From: Alphaproteobacteria bacterium MarineAlpha6_Bin2
Lineage (GTDB): Bacteria > Pseudomonadota > Alphaproteobacteria > GCA-002720895
DNA length: 14,142 bases
Assembly (NCBI GenBank): GCA_002937815.1
Contig: PTKQ01000002.1
Span: 1-14,142, forward strand
Direction of reading: 5' to 3'
A program made the position numbers and the translations under genes. How positions within the stretch are numbered: the stretch's first letter is position 1; each line of letters begins with the position of its first letter. The notes under the pieces were generated by a model that worked only from the letters and a program-made list of their open reading frames with translations, was not told the DNA's origin and made no database searches. Shown here piece by piece: positions 1 to 6,862 of the stretch.

Positions 1-183
1 TTCAGTAAAACCTCTAACTATATCTCGTTCTGATAAAATACCTATTACCACATCTTTTTCAACTATAACTATTGCGCCGATATTTTCTTTTGCTAGAGTA
101 TTAGCAATTTCACCAACATAAGTATTCTTGGAAGTTGTAAAAACCTTGTTTCCTTTTTTATTTAATATATCTCTTACTAACAT
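1..183 (-). CDS. CBS-domain protein, 3' part cut off by window edge
   Basis: This minus-strand frame opens with ATG at 183 and runs 61 codons without a stop to the window edge, so only the N-terminus is visible. The translation begins MLVRDILNKKG and ends ILSERDIVRGFTE. The pattern of a short strand-helix start, a helix ending in KENIGAIVIVE, and G-I-L-S-E-R-D-I-V-R is characteristic of the first CBS domain in small tandem-CBS proteins. That family binds adenosyl nucleotides and usually acts as an energy-sensing regulatory module; the ligand here cannot be told. A second CBS domain is expected off the window but not seen. The gene is divergent from tusA across 72 bases. No clear Shine-Dalgarno precedes the ATG. 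Confidence 0.8.
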   Translation of the reverse strand, partial: MLVRDILNKKGNKVFTTSKNTYVGEIANTLAKENIGAIVIVEKDVVIGILSERDIVRGFTE

Positions 184-255
184 TTTTCTTTTTTATTATG
201 ATTCTTTCTTAAAAGATAGATTAATTCAAGTTTTTTAATTACATTTTTAAATAAT
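184..255. promoter_or_regulatory. Divergent intergenic region, CBS gene / tusA
   Basis: This 72-base A/T-rich spacer separates the 5' ends of two divergent genes, so by position it should hold a promoter for each. I see no hexamer pair that stands out from the A/T background and no ribosome-binding site next to either ATG. The call rests on gene orientation alone. Confidence 0.3.
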
Positions 256-486
256 ATGACAAAAAAAATATTGTTAGATGTAAAAGGTTTAAGATGTCCA
301 ATACCAGTATTACGCGCTGAAAAGATTGTAAAAAAATTAAAAACTGGGGACACTTTAGAAGTTTTAACCACTGATCCTAAATCTATTCAAGATTTTAAAG
401 CTTTTTGTAAAGTTGCAAATTGTTTATTTCAAAGTTTTAAAAAGACAAAAGGAGTATTTACTATTCTTATATGTAAAGGAATTTAA
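256..486 (+). CDS. tusA: TusA-family sulfur carrier protein
   Basis: A 76-residue protein of the TusA/YeeD/SirA family, small cytosolic sulfur carriers that take persulfide sulfur from cysteine desulfurase and pass it on, in E. coli towards tRNA 2-thiouridine. The diagnostic N-terminal motif is present as G-L-R-C-P-I-P-V-L-R, with the persulfide-bearing cysteine at about residue 14. The small alpha/beta fold is consistent with the later KTGDTLEVLTTDP strand. Full length matches the family (E. coli TusA 81 residues). The ATG at 256 is the first one that includes the strand before the motif; no Shine-Dalgarno is visible. The stop overlaps that of the convergent RND permease. No TusBCDE partners are in view, so the acceptor is unknown; general sulfur trafficking is as safe a reading as tRNA thiolation. 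Confidence 0.88.
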   Translation: MTKKILLDVKGLRCPIPVLRAEKIVKKLKTGDTLEVLTTDPKSIQDFKAFCKVANCLFQSFKKTKGVFTILICKGI

Positions 487-3400
487 ATTTTATTCTCTTT
501 TAATGTTATAGTCATTAAAGGAGGCACAATAAGTAAAGTTAAAATTGCTGAAAAAAATAATCCTCCAACAACAACCGATCCTAGTCCTTTATATAATTCA
601 GACCCTGGACCTGGAAATAATATTAAAGGAAACATTCCAAATATACTTGTTAACGTTGACATAAAAATTGGCCTTACACGAGTTCTCGCAGATTCAAAAA
701 TTGCATCGATATTAGATATATTTCTATTTTTCTTTATATTAACTGTTTGGAGAACAAGTAAAATTGAATTGTTTACAACTATCCCGATTAAAATTAAGAA
801 ACCGAGTAAAGTTAACATATCTAGGGCTTGGTAAGTGAAAAGATTTAAAACTTTTAATCCCACAAAGCCACCTGCTGTTGCCAATGGAACAGTTATCATT
901 ATTATCAATGGCAATACAAAACTATTTAATAAAATTGATAAACTTAAAAAAACAATGACCAAAGCCACAACAATTGAAAGCGACATAGCATTCCATGTCT
1001 GTGTTAATTTATCTGCTGTCCCAGATAGATTTAGAGATACACCTTTTAATGAGGCCTCTTTACCGAGCCCTTGAATTACAGCATTATCTAAAATCTTAAT
1101 AGCTACTTCCAATGGTATTTTTTCAGGTGGTCTAATTTGCAAAGACACTGTTCTTTTGAAATCGATATGTCTTATTGATATTGCACTATTAGTTATATGA
1201 CTATCTGCTAAGGAAGATAAAGGTATAGTTATTCCTGATTTTGAAACTATAGGAATATTTCCTACATCTTGGGTAAAATTTATTTTATTATTTTTTCCAA
1301 TTATTATAAGGTCCATATTTTTCCCATCAGCAACAATTTCATCTACCCACAAACCATCGTTAAATGCATCCAAGCTTTCTGCAAATTCTCTTACCGAAAT
1401 TCCATTTTCTGCTAATTTTTCCATATTTGGTATAAAACGAAGTTCCGAAGCACCAAGCTCTAGCCCTGGTTTTGGCGTAATTTGAGGACGACCAATTTTA
1501 GAAAAAACATTGTTAGTTGTAAAAAAAACTTTTTTAGCAATTTCCAAAATATTATTAAGATCTGAACCACTAACATTTATATCTATTTTTCTACTACCTC
1601 CAGCTGTTCTGCCAAAAATAGAAGGTTGATTAATAAAACCTAAAGTACCTGCTTCTTGAAATGCTGCTTTTTCCATTAATGGTATAATTTTTTTTATTTT
1701 GTTAGGATCTTTAGTAGAGGCTCCGATAAAAATTCTTGTTGATGTTGAGACAAAAAAGAAATTGTTTATTCTTGGATAATCATTTTTATTTTCATCACCG
1801 CCTTCTTCTAATACAAAATAAGGTTTAATTTGGGATTCAATTTTTTCAGCGATACCACTAGTTGTTTTTAAATTATATCCTGGAGGTGGAATCAGTACTC
1901 CAAAAACTAAATTTTTATTTCCCTCTGGCAAATATTCCAGTTTTGGAGCTAAAAGTATGATACCAATTAAAGTAAATAAAATTATTCCTAAGACTGAAAA
2001 AAATGCTCTTTTTTTTGTTTGTAATACCCATCCTAAGTATTTATAAAAATTATATAAAAAATTTAGAGAAACTTTTTTTAAAAAGTTTGGCGTTTGAAAT
2101 TTCCAAATTTTTTTATCATCATTTTTTTGTAAAAGCTTAAGCTTATAGGAAATAACAGGGATCATTGTAACAGCTAGGATTAGAGACAAGGTTATAGCGC
2201 AACATATAGCAATGGAAATATCTCTAAACAATTGTCCAGCTTCTACTTTTAAAATTAGTACCGGGATAAAAACTAGAACAGTTGTTAGTGATGACAAAAA
2301 GACAGCTTGCCAAACTTCCTTTGTCCCAATATATGAAGCATCGTAATCGTTTTTACCTAGTTCTTTATGTCTAAAAATATTTTCTAATACAATGATAGAA
2401 GCATCAATGACCATTCCGACTGCAAAAGCTAACCCAGCTAAACTTATAACATTAATTGATTTTCCAAGGATAGACATAAATACTAAAGTACCAATTATTG
2501 TCAGGGGAATAGTTGTAATAATAACTGCTGTTACACGAACAGAATTTAAAAAAAGTAAAAGGATGAAAGAGGCTAGGATTCCTCCAAAAATAATATTTTG
2601 TTTCACTAAGTCAATTGACGAATTGATATAAATTGTTTCATCATAAACTTGTTTCAATTCTAAATTAGATTTTTTTAGAACGATATTTAATTTATTTATT
2701 GTTTCTTTTATTTCTTTCATAGTCTCTAATACATTCGCGCCAACATCTCGAATAATGTTAATTGCCAGCGCTTCTCTTCCTAATGATCTTATATTGGATA
2801 CAGGTTTTTTGCTTTCATAGACAACGTCGGCTATATCAGAAATAAAAACTTTTGATGAAAATTGTGTTTGTTGATCTTTGTTAATTTTTACAACAACTTT
2901 TTTTATTTTTTCCGGATTATTTAATTCGCCTTCTGTCCTAACAAGGTATTTTCTTTTACCTTCTTCAATTTCTCCAGCCGAAACTGCAATATTTGATGAT
3001 TTTAAACTATCAACAATTTCAGGAACTGTAATTTTATAAAGCGCTAGCCGTTGAGGGTCTATTTGTATCTGCATTTCTGTTTTGCTTGCACCAAAAATAT
3101 TTGATCTTGAAACTCCCGAAATTTTTTCAAATTCTGTCTTAATTAGATCCTCAACTAAATCACCATATTTATACATTGGAATCGAATTTTTTTTTAGCGG
3201 TCTAAGTATTATCCAAGCAATAGGATTATCTTCGCTTCCTGATGTTTCTAGATAAGGCTTCATAATTTCTTCTGGATAACCTCTAACACGATCAAGCGCA
3301 TTTGATGTCATAAGAAGAGCTTTTTGATAATCTTCACCTTGTCCAAATTCTAATTTGATTTCAGATTTTTTGTCATAAGCATTGCTTCTTATCCTTTTAA

Positions 3401-3629
3401 TACCTTTGACTGTTCTTAAAACATCTTCTTGTTTTATAACAATTTCTCTTTCTATTTCATTTGGCGAGCCTCCTTGCCAATTGGTTGTTATTTCTACTAC
3501 TGTGCTTCGAACATCAGGTGTCAGTTGTACAGGAATTTTAAATAGAGATAAAATCCCGGAAAAGAGTATTAAGATAATTAATGCATAGATAAGTATAGGT
3601 TTTTTTAAACAAACTTTAATAATATCCAA
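483..3629 (-). CDS. RND-family efflux permease (AcrB/HAE type)
   Basis: A 1048-residue inner-membrane transporter of the resistance-nodulation-division superfamily, the proton-driven pump of a tripartite exporter. Length and the duplicated layout fit: TM1 at about 11-31, a periplasmic domain to about 340, a TM2-6 block at 345-500, TM7 near 542-561, a second periplasmic domain, and TM8-12 at 883-1042. TM4 reads GMVIDASIIVLEN, keeping the equivalent of AcrB Asp407 (D409) but with Ala410 in place of Asp408. TM10 reads GIVVNNSILLV, with Asn953 where AcrB has Lys940. The start is TTG at 3629, preceded by AAGGA about 11 bases upstream inside the end of the membrane-fusion gene; the next internal Met is beyond residue 100 and would lose TM1. 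It lies 5 bases after its partner gene. Substrate cannot be predicted. Confidence 0.92.
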   Translation of the reverse strand: MDIIKVCLKKPILIYALIILILFSGILSLFKIPVQLTPDVRSTVVEITTNWQGGSPNEIEREIVIKQEDVLRTVKGIKRIRSNAYDKKSEIKLEFGQGEDYQKALLMTSNALDRVRGYPEEIMKPYLETSGSEDNPIAWIILRPLKKNSIPMYKYGDLVEDLIKTEFEKISGVSRSNIFGASKTEMQIQIDPQRLALYKITVPEIVDSLKSSNIAVSAGEIEEGKRKYLVRTEGELNNPEKIKKVVVKINKDQQTQFSSKVFISDIADVVYESKKPVSNIRSLGREALAINIIRDVGANVLETMKEIKETINKLNIVLKKSNLELKQVYDETIYINSSIDLVKQNIIFGGILASFILLLFLNSVRVTAVIITTIPLTIIGTLVFMSILGKSINVISLAGLAFAVGMVIDASIIVLENIFRHKELGKNDYDASYIGTKEVWQAVFLSSLTTVLVFIPVLILKVEAGQLFRDISIAICCAITLSLILAVTMIPVISYKLKLLQKNDDKKIWKFQTPNFLKKVSLNFLYNFYKYLGWVLQTKKRAFFSVLGIILFTLIGIILLAPKLEYLPEGNKNLVFGVLIPPPGYNLKTTSGIAEKIESQIKPYFVLEEGGDENKNDYPRINNFFFVSTSTRIFIGASTKDPNKIKKIIPLMEKAAFQEAGTLGFINQPSIFGRTAGGSRKIDINVSGSDLNNILEIAKKVFFTTNNVFSKIGRPQITPKPGLELGASELRFIPNMEKLAENGISVREFAESLDAFNDGLWVDEIVADGKNMDLIIIGKNNKINFTQDVGNIPIVSKSGITIPLSSLADSHITNSAISIRHIDFKRTVSLQIRPPEKIPLEVAIKILDNAVIQGLGKEASLKGVSLNLSGTADKLTQTWNAMSLSIVVALVIVFLSLSILLNSFVLPLIIMITVPLATAGGFVGLKVLNLFTYQALDMLTLLGFLILIGIVVNNSILLVLQTVNIKKNRNISNIDAIFESARTRVRPIFMSTLTSIFGMFPLILFPGPGSELYKGLGSVVVGGLFFSAILTLLIVPPLMTITLKENKI

Positions 3630-3634
3630 TTTTT

Positions 3635-4699
3635 TTATTTTCCTTCAATTTGTACTTTTTGATCCGGCCTAAGTCTTTCATTGCCTCTAATTACTATAAG
3701 ATCTCCAGCCTTTATGCCATCAATTATTTCAATAGAATTTTTATATGCTTTACCAGTTACAACATGCTTTAATTTTGCAATATTATTTTCTACTGAGTAG
3801 ACAACATTTTTACCATCTTTTATTAGTATAGCGTCTTTACTAATTGTTTTTACTTGATTCTTTGATTTAAGATACATTTTTAAATTTAGATTTTGATTAA
3901 TTATTAAATTAGTTTTTTTTATATTGAAAAGAGGTTTTAATCTAACTAACACAGTTCTTGTATCAGGGTTTTCTCTTGGGATTATAGATTTAATTGATGA
4001 TTGTAAGGTTTTATTATTAGATAAAATTATTTCAATATTCTTTTTTCGATCTAAATATTCAACTTTATCTAAAGGAACATTAGCTTCTAATTCATATTTT
4101 TCTTTATTAATAATTTCAAAAATTGGATCACCTATATTTACATAATTTCCTTTTGTCACTAGTCTTTTTGATATTACTCCAGAGTACGGTGCTTTAAAAA
4201 TTGCGTAATCATAAGCTATTTTTGCTTTGTTATATTGAGATGTATTTTTTATTAAATTACCTTCTGCGGCTCTTACTATATTGATTTGATCTTCATACTC
4301 TGCCATCTTAAATGAAGGAGACTCCATTAATGCTTTTAATCTTTCCAGTTTTTTTTCTTCAAGTTCTAATCTTGCCAAACTTTCAGATAATTCTCCTTCT
4401 TTATTAACTTTATCTTCTAGTAATTCATCCGCTTCTATTTTTAAAAGTTTATCTCCCTTCTTTATTTGATCGCCAACTTTTACATATACTTCTTCAACAG
4501 GTCCAAAAGTTTTTATAGATACGGTATCTGATTCCAAAGGCGCAACTCTTCCAATAATTAAAAATGAATCAGTGATATATTCTTTTTTTACTTTTTCAAC
4601 TTGTACTAATACTAAATTTTCTGTATTTGCTTTAAGATCCCAAACACACCAATTTGAACTTAATAAAACTATAAAGATAAAAAAAATTAATTTTCTCAT
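3635..4699 (-). CDS. RND efflux membrane-fusion (periplasmic adaptor) protein
   Basis: A 354-residue HlyD/AcrA-type adaptor that would couple the inner-membrane pump encoded next to it to an outer-membrane channel. The N-terminus MRKLIFFIFIVLLSS is a hydrophobic signal segment, probably cleaved after the LKA near residue 24. Next come the first half of a lipoyl domain (about 54-90, with VYVKVGDQIKKGDKLLKIEA), a charged alpha-helical hairpin (about 92-165), the second lipoyl half (about 167-199, FKAPYSGVISKRLVTKGNYV), a beta-barrel (about 200-280), and a membrane-proximal domain ending in GNERLRPDQKVQIEGK. It is the upstream gene of the pair and the permease follows after 5 bases, so they are almost certainly co-transcribed. 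No outer-membrane TolC-like gene is in the window. There is no obvious Shine-Dalgarno before the ATG at 4699. Confidence 0.9.
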   Translation of the reverse strand: MRKLIFFIFIVLLSSNWCVWDLKANTENLVLVQVEKVKKEYITDSFLIIGRVAPLESDTVSIKTFGPVEEVYVKVGDQIKKGDKLLKIEADELLEDKVNKEGELSESLARLELEEKKLERLKALMESPSFKMAEYEDQINIVRAAEGNLIKNTSQYNKAKIAYDYAIFKAPYSGVISKRLVTKGNYVNIGDPIFEIINKEKYELEANVPLDKVEYLDRKKNIEIILSNNKTLQSSIKSIIPRENPDTRTVLVRLKPLFNIKKTNLIINQNLNLKMYLKSKNQVKTISKDAILIKDGKNVVYSVENNIAKLKHVVTGKAYKNSIEIIDGIKAGDLIVIRGNERLRPDQKVQIEGK

Positions 4700-4707
4700 A
4701 ACTAAAT

Positions 4708-4737
4708 TTGTAATTAATATTTTAATAAAAGTATTAT
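4708..4737 (+). promoter_or_regulatory. Possible sigma-70 promoter for HDAC-xseB-ispA-dxs
   Basis: The 58-base divergent spacer (4700-4757) contains TTGTAA at 4708-4713 and TATTAT at 4732-4737, separated by 18 bases. These match the sigma-70 consensus at 4/6 and 5/6 positions. The implied transcript would start only about 10 bases before the ATG at 4758, leaving a very short or nearly absent leader, in line with the lack of a Shine-Dalgarno there. In sequence this rich in A and T such matches arise easily by chance, so the call is weak. Confidence 0.25.
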
Positions 4738-4757
4738 ATAGATAAATTTAATTTTCT

Positions 4758-5684
4758 ATGTCTACTGCGATTGTAACACATAAAGATTGTATTCTACATG
4801 ATACCGGGATACACCATCCAGAAAGTCAAGAAAGACTTTTAAGTGTTTTTAAGACACTAAAGAATTTCAAATCAAAAAAGATTCAATGGATAGATGGACC
4901 AAATATTAATTTAAAACATATTAATTTAGTTCATTCTGAGCATCACATTAAAAATATTATAAATAATGTTCCAACAAAAGGTTTTTTTAATATTGATGCA
5001 GATACCGTATTAAGCCCTAATAGTATCAAATCTGCTTTTAAGGCTATGGGATCAGTATGTAAAGCAGTTGATTTAATATGTACAGAAAAATTTAAAAATG
5101 CATTTTGCCCTATAAGACCACCAGGACACCATGCCGAACCAGAAAAAGCAATGGGTTTTTGTTTATTTAATAATGTAGCCATTGGAGCATATTACGCAAA
5201 ATTAAAATATAAATTAAAAAAGTGTGCAGTAATAGATTTTGATGTACATCATGGTAATGGAACACAAAAAAAATTCTGGGACGATCCCAATATGTTCTAT
5301 GCATCCACTCATCAAGAAGGTATTTTTCCAGGAACAGGATTTAAGAATGAGATTGGAGTCAATAATAATATAATTAATGTTCCTTTACCCGGTGGAACAA
5401 ATGGATTATTATTTAAAAAATCATATGAGGATATAATTATTCCTAATTTAAAAAAATTTTCACCAGATATGATATTCATCTCAGCTGGATTTGATGGACA
5501 TAAAGATGATCCTTTAGCTGATTTTAAATTAACAGAAGAAGATTTTTTTTGGGTTACTAATAAATTAAGGAATTTTTCTGATAAATATTGCAAAAAGAGA
5601 TTAGTCTCATGTTTAGAAGGAGGATATAATATTGATGCTTTGTCAAAAAGCTCTTTAGCACATGTAAAAGGATTAATTTTATGA
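4758..5684 (+). CDS. Histone-deacetylase-family zinc hydrolase
   Basis: A 308-residue member of the arginase/deacetylase superfamily (HDAC, AcuC and acetylpolyamine amidohydrolase relatives), which remove acetyl groups from amines by zinc catalysis. The active site looks intact: the tandem histidines in RPPGHHAE (H124, H125), zinc ligands D162 and H164 in DFDVHHGNGTQ, the third ligand D246 in SAGFDGHKDDPLA, and the transition-state tyrosine Y290 in LEGGYN. The HHPESQERL motif near residue 19 is also typical. Length is normal for the bacterial class. The stop overlaps the xseB start (ATGA at 5681-5684), so the two are translationally coupled. The biological substrate is unknown; acetylated polyamine or protein lysine are both possible. 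The linkage to xseB-ispA-dxs is one I recall from alphaproteobacteria, but no functional reason for it is evident. Confidence 0.9.
   Translation: MSTAIVTHKDCILHDTGIHHPESQERLLSVFKTLKNFKSKKIQWIDGPNINLKHINLVHSEHHIKNIINNVPTKGFFNIDADTVLSPNSIKSAFKAMGSVCKAVDLICTEKFKNAFCPIRPPGHHAEPEKAMGFCLFNNVAIGAYYAKLKYKLKKCAVIDFDVHHGNGTQKKFWDDPNMFYASTHQEGIFPGTGFKNEIGVNNNIINVPLPGGTNGLLFKKSYEDIIIPNLKKFSPDMIFISAGFDGHKDDPLADFKLTEEDFFWVTNKLRNFSDKYCKKRLVSCLEGGYNIDALSKSSLAHVKGLIL
5667..5672 (+). promoter_or_regulatory. Shine-Dalgarno of xseB inside the HDAC gene
   Basis: AAAGGA at 5667-5672 lies 8 bases before the xseB ATG at 5681, an ideal spacing. It supports 5681 as the start and coupling to the upstream gene through the ATGA overlap. 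Confidence 0.6.
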
Positions 5685-5941
5685 CAATAAAAAAAAATTT
5701 TTCAGATATACAACAAATGTCTTTTGAAAAAGCCTTGGAAGAACTAGAAGTAATTACTAATGATTTTGAAGACGGGTGTTCAAATTTAGATCAGGCAGTT
5801 ATATTGTATGAAAGAGGTATTGCTTTAAAGGAGCATTGTGAAAAAAAATTAGAAGAAGCAAAAAAGAAAATAGAACAGGTCAAAATTATAAATCAAAAAC
5901 CTATTCCTCGTACACAACAAGATAGCGGAGAAAAAAACTGA
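5681..5941 (+). CDS. xseB: Exodeoxyribonuclease VII small subunit
   Basis: An 86-residue XseB protein, which binds XseA to form exonuclease VII, an enzyme that degrades single-stranded DNA to oligonucleotides. The core MSFEKALEELEVITNDFEDG, followed by LDQAVILYERGIALKEHCEKKLEEAKKKIEQV, is the family's helical hairpin (about residues 13-69). The final 17 residues or so are a polar tail without a recognised match. The start at 5681 has a Shine-Dalgarno and a 4-base overlap with the gene before it; an internal Met at residue 13 would also retain the core. The stop TGA at 5939-5941 overlaps the proposed CTG start of ispA and is preceded by a run of seven A. The large subunit gene is not in the window. 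Confidence 0.9.
   Translation: MTIKKNFSDIQQMSFEKALEELEVITNDFEDGCSNLDQAVILYERGIALKEHCEKKLEEAKKKIEQVKIINQKPIPRTQQDSGEKN
5927..5930 (+). promoter_or_regulatory. Shine-Dalgarno that points to a CTG start for ispA
   Basis: GGAG at 5927-5930 is followed by seven A and then CTG at 5938-5940. The 7-base spacing is optimal and makes CTG the best-placed initiation codon; ATA at 5941 would be 10 bases away. It lies in the last codons of xseB. Confidence 0.5.
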
Positions 5942-6825
5942 TAAATTTAGAAAATGAATTAGAAATTTCCCAATTTGAGATCAATAAAGCGCTTAAATCT
6001 TTTCTTCCAAAAGGCAAAGGTTTAGAAAAGAAACTTTTTAATGCTATTGAATATTCTATTTTGTCGTCTGGAAAAAGATTAAGGCCTTTTTTAGTTTTAA
6101 AAACCTCAGAATTATTTGGTGTAGAAAAAGAAAGAGCATTAAGAGTTGCCGCTTCTATAGAAATGGTACATGCGTATTCACTTGTTCATGATGACCTGCC
6201 TTCAATGGATAATGATGAATTAAGAAGAGGTAAACCAACAACCCATAAAAAATTTAATGAGGCAGTAGCAATTTTAACTGGAGATTCTTTATTAACTTTA
6301 TCTTTTGAAATATTATCAGACACTTTAACACATAGTGATGCTAATATTAGGTGCGAGTTAATTTTGGAGTTAGCAAAAGCAGCGGGCGCTTTAGGTATGG
6401 TTGGGGGACAAATGATGGATCTCCAAGCTGAAAATAAAAATTTAAATATTGGTGTTGTAACTAGAATTCAAAGATTAAAAACAGGGGCTTTAATTTCTTT
6501 TGCATGTATTTCAGGGGCTATTTTAGGTAGAGCAGAAAAGAAAGATAGATTTGCTTTACAAGCTTATGCACATGATATTGGTCTAGCATTTCAAATTAAA
6601 GATGATTTATTAGATGTAACTGGCAAAAAAAAAAATCTTGGAAAAGCAGTGAAAAAAGATAAAAAAGCTGGTAAAAAGAATTTTGTTTCTATATTAGGCA
6701 AAGAAAGAGCAAAAAAACAGGCCGAACTTTTAGCAAATCAGGCCTTAAAACATCTTAAATCTTTTGATTCTAAAGCCGATATATTAAGGGAAGTAGCAAG
6801 ATTTATTGTAGAAAGAAAGAAATAA
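5938..6825 (+). CDS. ispA: Farnesyl diphosphate synthase (IspA-type prenyltransferase), non-ATG start
   Basis: A short-chain trans-prenyltransferase of the E. coli IspA type, which condenses isopentenyl diphosphate with dimethylallyl and geranyl diphosphates to give farnesyl diphosphate. Numbered from CTG at 5938, the 295-residue product has GKRLRP at 45-50, the first aspartate-rich motif DDLPSMD at 85-91 followed by [19 protein letters not shown], and the second motif DDLLD at 222-226. E. coli IspA has 299 residues with GKRLRP at the same position by my count. Recognisable coding sequence runs in frame from 5941 through 6060, yet there is no ATG, GTG or TTG between the upstream TAG at 5923 and TTG 6061. 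Starting at TTG 6061 would remove 41 conserved-region residues. I therefore choose CTG, which overlaps the xseB stop as CTGA and has GGAG 7 bases upstream. Function is secure; the exact start is not. Confidence 0.85.
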   Translation: MINLENELEISQFEINKALKSFLPKGKGLEKKLFNAIEYSILSSGKRLRPFLVLKTSELFGVEKERALRVAASIEMVHAYSLVHDDLPSMDNDELRRGKPTTHKKFNEAVAILTGDSLLTLSFEILSDTLTHSDANIRCELILELAKAAGALGMVGGQMMDLQAENKNLNIGVVTRIQRLKTGALISFACISGAILGRAEKKDRFALQAYAHDIGLAFQIKDDLLDVTGKKKNLGKAVKKDKKAGKKNFVSILGKERAKKQAELLANQALKHLKSFDSKADILREVARFIVERKK

Positions 6826-6862
6826 ATATAATACAATAAAAAATTCATATCTTTTAATTCTA

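Noticed and set aside
4630-4650. Lipoprotein signal in the membrane-fusion protein (Cys18)
   Set aside because: The residues before the cysteine are S-N-W, not a lipobox; an ordinary signal peptide cleaved near LKA is more likely.
483-4699. A complete drug-resistance tripartite pump
   Set aside because: No outer-membrane channel or regulator gene is present, and the substrate cannot be read from sequence; only the pump and adaptor are supported.
5954-5962. ATG at 5954 as the ispA start
   Set aside because: It is in a different frame and reads ATG AAT TAG, stopping at once.
6061-6825. TTG 6061 as the true ispA start (254 residues)
   Set aside because: It removes about 41 residues that read as prenyltransferase N-terminus and makes the protein well short of the E. 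coli length.
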